DNA of 32,562 nucleotides from Mnemiopsis leidyi (Eukaryota > Ctenophora > Tentaculata > Lobata > Bolinopsidae): the NCBI GenBank assembly GCA_000226015.1, contig JH152975.1, positions 76,028 to 108,589 of the forward strand, given 5' to 3'. This document shows positions 13,201-22,200 of this stretch, piece by piece (positions within the stretch are counted from its first letter, which is position 1; every line of letters begins with the position of its first letter). The position numbers were made by a program, and so were the translations under genes. Under the pieces are notes generated by a model. That model made no database searches. It worked only from the letters and a program-made list of their open reading frames with translations, and was not told the origin of the DNA.

Positions 13201-16200
13201 GTGGTTAACGACGTCAGCCCAAAGACAAACGCTCGGCAGCCTCGCTTTGTTGAATATCTTATCTAAACAGTTGGAGATATCGGTTAATCATTTTGGTTAC
13301 CATATTCATTATTCGATAATGATATCATATACAATATTCGATGGTTATAGTTGCTGCGTTGACTCCTTGTGACTTAAGTTTAACCTCGAGACTCTATTAA
13401 CAGATCATAAGATTATCGATAAACATAAGCAGTCGCGACTTACGTTCCAGGGTGTATGCTGATATATTTTTCTTTAGCAGGTAGGCCCTCAAAAACCAGA
13501 TAGGAAATGTTATGTTGATCAGTATAGTGGAAAACCAAGTGTCGAACATCTGTGTGTAATTTTGCCTGAAATATGACAAACTTTAAAAGGTCTTATCTTT
13601 TGTTAAAACTCAAAATTTTTCATTCTCGTAAATTGTGATAAAAAAATCCAAGTACATAATAGATTCTTATCGCTAAGATTATAACTTTATTTGTGTATTT
13701 AGTTTGTCGAACTTTATTACTATGTACTCTCTACAGTCATGACGTGATCATGCTACCTCAAATCAAATTGCAATTCCGCTTTTATTGCCTCGTGATCCTC
13801 CGAGTCAGATTTCTGTTTTCGGCCGCGTATTTCAGTTACAAACGTCATATCGGTTTAAGCCTAAATTTCTTTTACTCAAACGATAATTTTGCACCGAAGG
13901 AGTTCTAAAATCCGCAACAGTTGCTCACTCACAAAGACATGATCTGGCTTATCCCGGATCACCCATAACATCATTACCCGACTACAACACTCATGAGCTG
14001 CTGGTCCACTCTGAGCTGCTCCTCGAAAAAGTGCTGACCAGGGCTCCGGAGAGACCCCGGTGAGCGATCGAGCAGGGAGTGCTACTCAGAGTTCACATTC
14101 CCTGTTAAATACCTCGTTATGTTCGCATTATGTGCTCGCTTCATGTTGTATTTTTGCGGAAAACGATGTGTGAGTAGCGGACAACCCGAACTTAGATCTT
14201 CCTTGTCAGCTTGGTTAGTTCTGTGTATAGTTTAATGTTGTGTGCAGTGTTTTTCTGGTTAACTCCGACACTTGGTTAGTGGGTTTTGCAACTTAACTTT
14301 TATTTCCCTAGTCCTGATCGCAGTCATTTCCAATTTTAGTAATCTCATATGATAGTCTAAGATATTTTTGGTTAATTTTGCTATACAGATACTAATGAAA
14401 ATTAAATGAGAAGTTATCTACTATCGCACATTTGTTACTCCATAGTTCAATTCATAATCGTCTTTTTTATAATGATATTTTGAAGGCATAATTAAATCCT
14501 CTTCCAATTCAAAGACAAGCCTGTATGGACAGGTGAACAAATTTTTCTTTCCAATCCTTCAAACCAGAGGTAGATAAATTACCCGCCAAAGAAGTTTACT
14601 TCTTGATCTTACCCCCGTTGATGAGATGTACCGTACCACATGCCTTCAGTCAGGTTCTGAATGAATTTGTGGGAGCAGAAATGTTTCTGGTTGCACATCA
14701 CAGCGTACTCGTAAAGAGGTATCTTGCTGCCCCCAGCGGAGCTCAAAACTACAGAAAATGGGGAAATTGTTAGATCAATACAACTATTATATATGTTTTT
14801 CTGTTTCTTAGTGCTGTTATGTTACTGAAGATTCATCTCACTTTTTCCATCATCAAAGCACGGCAATCTCATTTTCATTAGTACATTTGATATTGAATAT
14901 CTAAACACAACATGTCAAAGTAGCGTTCTATCATCACCGTTAGATTCATCCTACCTTCTTTAGTGACCAGCGCTCTGGCTTCCCACGTGTTTTTACACAG
15001 GTCCAAATAGTGGTAGGTAAACCGTTCCAACCTCTGCTGCACCGTCTTCAGTTCCTCTCCAAACACGTGGTGGTGATCACGGAGGTTCCCGAGAATCACG
15101 CAAACGTAGAAGGAGGAGACGAGAGGGTCAGGAGCACAGATCATTACTTCCTCACTCAGCAGCTGCTCGAGGTGGGTCAGGTTAAAGGAGTCGTGTCCAC
15201 TGTTCTTGTAGTTCCTGTCGAGCAACTTGTGAGAATTTCACTTTTTTAAATGTTTGATAAGATTGAGTGTAATGAGGAGTATACATTTTATGAGAAAGTT
15301 TTTGTGTCTATAATTTGTTATGCTGTGGTTTAAGTCGCCAAATTTGATTTGCTGCGCTGCTAAAAATGGCAACTCTAGTTCAGACATTGAGATATTAATT
15401 AGCTTGAAACCAATTTTACTGCTACTTAGTAAGGATTATCAAAATTAGTCTTTCTATCAAATCATTGACGACTGGGAAGTGCGATGTTAATTTGCCCAAC
15501 CCACTTAGATTATGCGTTTCGTAATTCGGTTGCGATTTTCGGTTCCATTAGCCCCACTTGACTATAACAGGTTTGCGAAATACATTTGTGAAGTTTTGCT
15601 GGCCATAAAAGGTTCTCTATGGCTAATTCATATTAGGAACCGACCGGTCCAGACTTTTGGCTGCCGGACCGGAAACGGCCGGAAATAGATCTTATTTCCG
15701 GTTAGCCGGATTTTGCCGGACCGGAAACAGGTGTTTTTTATCAAAAAATTTGGGAAGCCGGATTTGGCCGGAAATTCTATACTGGTCGTTTTTTGATCGA
15801 TTATAAATTTTTAAACTTAAAATTTGATATAGACCGTAACTGATCGTGGGTCATAAATGTATTAATGTAACTAATCTAATAATAGAGATAAGGTATAGAC
15901 GGTAATCTTGGTATAATCTTGGACCATTAACTTTATATAACGAGATTCAGTTCGTACAGTAAAAAGGGCCACACAGATGAGGTTTTCTGCTTTGACGACA
16001 TAATATGATATAAGACGTGATCGGGAGTACTAACGAGAATTGGCTAACAAGTTATACAGCTGGCCGCTGGGAAGATAACGGTTCCCACGTTCCCAAGCAG
16101 AAGAATCAATACAACAGCGGGCTTCGGTCACGTGACCTCTGTATTTCGTATGTTATTATGGGGTCACGTGACTAAATGAGAGCCACGTGACCTAATCTGT

Positions 16201-19200
16201 TGCCGCAAAGTACAACTATACATGTCACATGAGTGCATTCCACTGGTCCCGCTAAGTGGGACTGGTCCCACTAAGTGGGACTGGTCCCAGTTAGTGGGAC
16301 TGGTCCCAGTAAGTGGGACTGGTCCCAGTTAGTGGGACTGGTCCCAGTTAGTGGGACTGGTCCCAGTTAGTGGAACTGGTCCCAGTTATTTGATTTGAAA
16401 AAAAATTTTCAAAAATTTGGATTTGAAAAAAATTTTGATTTGAAAAAAATTATTTCCGGTTAAAATCCGGCAAATTGTTTTGAAACCGGACCGGAACCGG
16501 AACCGGATTTTGAAGCCGGATATCCGGCCGGAACCGGATTCAGCCGGATATCCGGTCGGTTCCTAATTCATATTATTATTCTAACTATCGTATCTAGTCC
16601 AGATCGCAGTCATTTCCAATTTTAGCAATTTCATATAATAGTCTATGATATTTTTGGTAAATTTTGTTATACCAATGAAAATTAAATAAGAAGTTTTCTG
16701 CCATCGCTAATTGGTTGCTCCACAGTTCAATTCATAATCGTCCTTTTTAAAATGATATTTTGAGGCTGAATTTTATCCTCTTCTAATTTAAAAGCAAGCC
16801 TGTATGGACAGGTGAAAAAATTGTTCTTTCCAATCCTTCAAACCAGAGGTAGATAGATTCATCTTATCATTCCAACTATCCTATCTCTTTTAGATCCATT
16901 GAAAGCGATGTTTAGATCCATTGAAAGCCATGAGCTTTTAACAATTTCAAATTTTTATAGCAAGGCAGTGGCATCTCATCTCGCATCATTTCGAGAACTG
17001 TCACGCCTTCTGCCTTCTCACACCTATATGGACGATTGGATGGCAGATATCCATTAAAGTTTCAATTTCGCGATATTCTGCTCTATTGACGTCTCAAACC
17101 AACTGCCGTGTGGTGCAGAGACATTATCAAATGCGAATCCGTTTTTTATTGATAATATAAGTTCAGTTTTTATTTTATTTTGATATTTTCAACACCAAAA
17201 TTATTACAATAAATTGAGATTATTTGTATTGACGAAAATATATGCTTAAAGATATTTTTGCATTTATGATTTTTGCTGAACAGCAGTTTAAAAAGATAAA
17301 GTTTGAGACGGATACTTTGATCTCGTATGCTGAGAGTGAGATATTATCATTTAATCGCCCTCTTGAACGTTTTGCTGCTGTCAGCTAACTTAAGTTTCAT
17401 TATCTATAATCAAGATCGTATCCTGCCGCAGATTCTCTTTTTGAACATGGTCTTGACAGCAGACGTCACAATGGCTCACTGTATCCATCAAAGCTGTTAC
17501 ACCAAAAGCCTTTCTATTTAAGAGCTTAGCGATTTCAAAAATGTAAGCGGTTAGAAAACGTTTTCATTACCTTTTTGATGTTGAATGTAGAAGTCTGTTC
17601 TTGGCGATCCGCTCGACACAAGTGGTGATGTGAGCCCCTCCCGTCACCAGGATCTGGTTAAGTTTCTCATTAGTGCCAGTTTAGTCGACACTCATTCCCC
17701 AAATATCAGAGAACACTGTCAGATTTTCAAGTACACTGTCAGGTTATTGATTGCCGAACCGTACAAAGTACAAGCTGCCTGATGTTTGATTGCTGATAAA
17801 GTGCGACGGGGGAGATTGGAATTCGAATCTTCCATACAATTTCTCATTGATGTTGAATATATTTACGCACATTTGACATTTTGAATAAGATCTTTTAGTA
17901 TTGTGCATTGTAGCAAATATGTTTGGATCCAAAGCGTTTAACGAAAATCATGATTATTCCTATTCTGCTGTTTGGATTTCCTAATTCATTTATTCCGTCA
18001 TACATAGTTATCAAAATTCAAGGTTTCATCGAATTGAATTGATGATTCTTTTCACTTTCAATGACAGTGTCATGCATAATATACTGCTAACGGGGATAAT
18101 TAACACACAATCTGAAATGGTGCACACGAATCGAAATCACGTCAACTTAATTTCAACAATAATTCTACAATGACTATAGCAGGTTGCCGATATCTAGCAT
18201 TGCAGTATTGAAGTCAGCAACCAGAATCATATCTACAGTTACGTTTATATTTGCCGCTATGCGTCAGCACACATGATCCCGGGAAGGCAATCAAGTAATG
18301 AAAATGTTCTTGTTCAACACTAGTATTGGTGGAAGTGCAGGCACTTGGCAGTGCTGTCCGCACGCGATTAGAACGTCCTACCTGGCCTACATGCTTCATT
18401 CTCCTCGCAATATATTTCGTCAGCTGGTGGCCGATAGTAATGCCCGTTAGATATGAGATCCGTCCTGATACAGTCTGAACTACCGATGCCGCATATTATT
18501 AGCTATTACGGCAGACAAAGAAATTTTAAGAGCGGCAAACCGTGGCAAGCGCTGGAGATCATTGTACCATTGTCACGGAATTAAAAGTCGTTGTTTTGGT
18601 TTGGATCAAATGGCGCTTTTGTTCAGCATGCTTTTTGTTTCAAAATTGTGTTCTCCTCTAGCTGCCACACTGTCTGTCTACTTCACCAATTGTTTCATTA
18701 AGACAAACGTACCCGGCCCAGTTATTGCTCATTGTCCTATTTGCTTCAAGTCTCTTAACGAATAAGTGCTTTTCTGCTCACGTCTCTTCGGGACTGTAAA
18801 AAAGCGTTTCAAGTTGCCTTTGGTTGCGAAAAAAAATTGTTCTGAAATATTTGATCTGAAAAATTTCGTCAATTGCTCACAAACCTTTTCGTCGGCGAAA
18901 ACTTTTGTCATTTTTTACAACTTTTGACTTATAGCAAAACAATAAAACAGCTGTTTTAAAGACTGAGTTAAAATCTACTTATAAATCAGAGCAAGCGGAG
19001 CTACTATCGTCAGAAAATGATGATATCATCATTTTGGTAAGTCTTACAATTGTTTTACTGTATGTATAAATATAATTCAAAATTAGTATAGTAACTGAAG
19101 TCGAATAATTTTGTTTGTACTCAATCTTAAGTTTCAAAGTTTGTTGATAAAAAAGACTTAAAAGAAGGCAACCCAAATATTTCGTCGTTTAAAAATTTTG

Positions 19201-22200
19201 TAATTGGCCGAAAATCTAATGCCAAAAAAATTTCGTCCGCGAATTTAGTTAACATTTAAGCTGAAATTTTTCGGCTGTGAATTTTTTGAACCTAAGATAT
19301 TCGCTTATCATGAATCAGATGCTAAAATTGACTGTTTTCTAGCTTCTCATCGTCGAAAATTTGTGGCCCCTGCCCAGGAACAATGTTTTCTATTAATTGC
19401 AAAATACTTTTAGGTAAACCCGGATATGCATTGAAAACTTTGTCTACTTCTCTGTGTTTAATGAAATCGATTCAAGTATCATTGAATACTCAGTATGGTT
19501 TTGAAGTGGTACTGCATCTAAGAATCCTATCCGGGCTTAAGTAGCGTTCAAATCAATATCAATTTAGATTCAAGTAGTATTCGATATTTTCTTTGATAGT
19601 ATTTAAATAGGGTCTAAACAATATTCAATCCAGATTTATAGCATTCAATCTAGATTTATAAAGCATATTTAATTCGGACATATATTACTATTAAAGTTAT
19701 AGCTAACATCCGCTGTTATGACTATAACCCATAACAAATAAAGCTGGGGTTGTCATGAGTTTTACGAATAATTCACCATTTTTTTCTACATATATGTATT
19801 GCATTTTGCTGCACCCCTAAAATATCTTATTTTTATTATTTGGCCGCCAGAGAGAGAGAGAGAGAAAGAGAGCGAGAAAGCAGTATCCACTGAGCCAGCA
19901 CCCACGTATATGGCTAAATTACCCTTAACATAGATCGCGGTAACGGCCTCTGGTTTTGTATCAAACCTTCACACGTGTCTCTCCGCAACCGTAATTTCGA
20001 AGACTTTCGTCATTATATTAACGTAGTGACATGACCAATTACTTCTCTCATGAACGTTACTTCAAAATTTCAAATACTATTTATGTCACATTACCCATTA
20101 ATGTCACATAAACCTTACCTCAAAGGTACATAAGTATATAAGTCAGATGAAGCGCTTACTTTAGTGAGTTCCAAGTCTCCACTCTCCACGGCCACGTCAA
20201 GAACACCTATCTGGTTTGATGGCACCAGGTTGGGATTCGCTCCATAGTTCAGCAAATATTGGCAAAGTTGAACCATCTTGGATCTCTTCTCGCCTTGGAG
20301 CTGTGTCGCCATTTGTACCACAATCTGTAAAAAGAAGATGACCTTATTTTTACCACTATCTGTTAGGAAACATGATCTTATTTGTACCACCATCTGTTAG
20401 GAGAACATGATCTTATTTGTACCACTATCTGTTAGAAGAACATTATCTTATTTGTACCACTATCTGTTAGGAGAACATGATCTTATTGTACCACTATCTG
20501 TTAGGAGAACATGATCTTATTGTACCACTATCTGTTAGAGAACATGATCTTATTGTACCACTATCTGTNNNNNNNNNNACTGTTAGGTAGAACGATGATC
20601 TTATTTGTACCACTATCTGTTAGGAGAACATGATCTTATTTGTACCACTATCTGTTAGGAGAACATTATCGTATTTGTTACCACTATCTGTTAGGAGAAC
20701 ATGATCTTATTTGTACCACTATCTGTTAGGAGAACATGATCTTATTTGTAACACTATCTGTTAGGAGAACATGATATTATTTGTACCACTAACTGTAAGG
20801 AGAACATTATCGTATTTGTACCACTATCTGTTAGGACAACATTATCTTATTCGTACCACTATCTGTTAGGAGAACATGATCTGTTTGGAGATCATAATCT
20901 TATTCGGTCATAGAACGTTCTCGGTCTATACCTCATATTTGTCGACATTATAATTTGATAACTTTTGATAATTAACATCCCATAGAAACAATTAAGTCTC
21001 CGGTAATACAGTAAATGCTTAACTGTTGGCTTGACTCTTGAGGTTTATACATTGCATAGGCCTAAATTTTATGGCAAATATGGATAATCATTGAATATCT
21101 CTGACTTCAACTGTTTACGAAGGTAAATAGCAGATAGTTGAGTTGTGGCGATAAAGATTTTTTTAAAGTTTTATCTTTAAATTTAGTTGGAGTAAGCCAT
21201 TTGACTCGAGATTACGGTTTTAACAATGGTTAAAAACTTGAAAAATGAAACTTTAAAATGCTAGTATATCTTCGAAGTCAGCCAAAATTAATTTGTCGAG
21301 CGCGGAGAACAACAATAACTTTCACGCTTCATTCTCAATTATTACCGCGTAAAATTTTTCAGAATACAGAGGTCATTCTTGGTTTACTGCTTTACTGCTA
21401 TTGTTTAGAAAGATACCTTTGTGGTCGTTTTCATTGATATGCACATTACGCTCATTAAGCATTTTGAGTGGATGCCTGAATCGTATCAATCGGATGAAAG
21501 ATCGATAATGAAGTTTACTGCAAGTAGATTATTACTGAAGTGGTGAAAATTTTACTGCAAGTATTTGGAGAATGATGGAAAATTGTAACGATATTATGGA
21601 TACTTCCACACCTGCTTTACAAGATAACTGACATACTGTAACCATAACCATGCCTTCACTTTTGGTAATCATCTGTAACGCTAGATTTGACTTGAATTTG
21701 AAATTGAAATTCTATTTAATAATTGTAACCTTACTGTGCTCGACTCTGGGAACTTTTTTTCCTGCTTTTACTTTCAGGCTGCTCAAACGGAAAGTACTTT
21801 CAAGTGTCAGGCTAAAGGCCTTCATTTTTAGGGTATAATCAATCTTACTGTTTAACTGCTATTCATTGTCACTGCGTGCAAACGTCAACTCATTCCGTTA
21901 CGCAAATTTTTTAATTTCCGTCTGGGACCTGTCTCTGTCATCCTTACTTAAGCTATTGGCTTGGAGTTGAATTTCATCCGGCCTTGAGATGTTACCTTCA
22001 ACTTAGACAACAATTGTAACTGAAACTTATTTGCTCTCCATTTCTCTTATGCATGCAGATTTATCAATAAATAAGAGCTAGCTTAAGCTAGCTAGTGTAA
22101 ACAGTTTTCGAGTTCAGTTTGGCAATTAAATATTTTAATATTTGACCTACTGTCAGTAGAAATTCCCGAAATAGCTGTTACAGAATACGACTACCATCCC

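Larger units (their letters stand above)
15636..16563. mobile_element. Non-autonomous DNA-transposon-like element, 928 bp, with 12-bp flanking repeats
   Basis: The left end GGAACCGACCGG and right end CCGGTCGGTTCC are perfect inverted repeats. They are flanked by TAATTCATATTA on both sides (15624-15635 and 16564-16575), a likely target-site duplication of 10-12 bp (its edges share bases with the ends). Both ends are thick with CCGG motifs in both orientations. The interior has no long frame, three CACGTG sites and a 19-bp hairpin minisatellite. It lies in channel intron 6. The superfamily is unclear: hAT elements make 8 bp duplications and Mutator-like elements 9-11 bp. Confidence 0.85.

Noticed and set aside
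15010..15249. Plus-strand 79-codon frame
   Set aside because: Antisense shadow of channel exon 7.
18780..19370. Recurrent TTTCGTC/GACGAAA motifs hinting at a mobile element
   Set aside because: Copies are scattered and short, with no definable ends or duplication; not enough to call an element.
20313..20893. CRISPR array
   Set aside because: The 35-bp units are directly adjacent with no unique spacers, and the host is an animal genome; it is a minisatellite.
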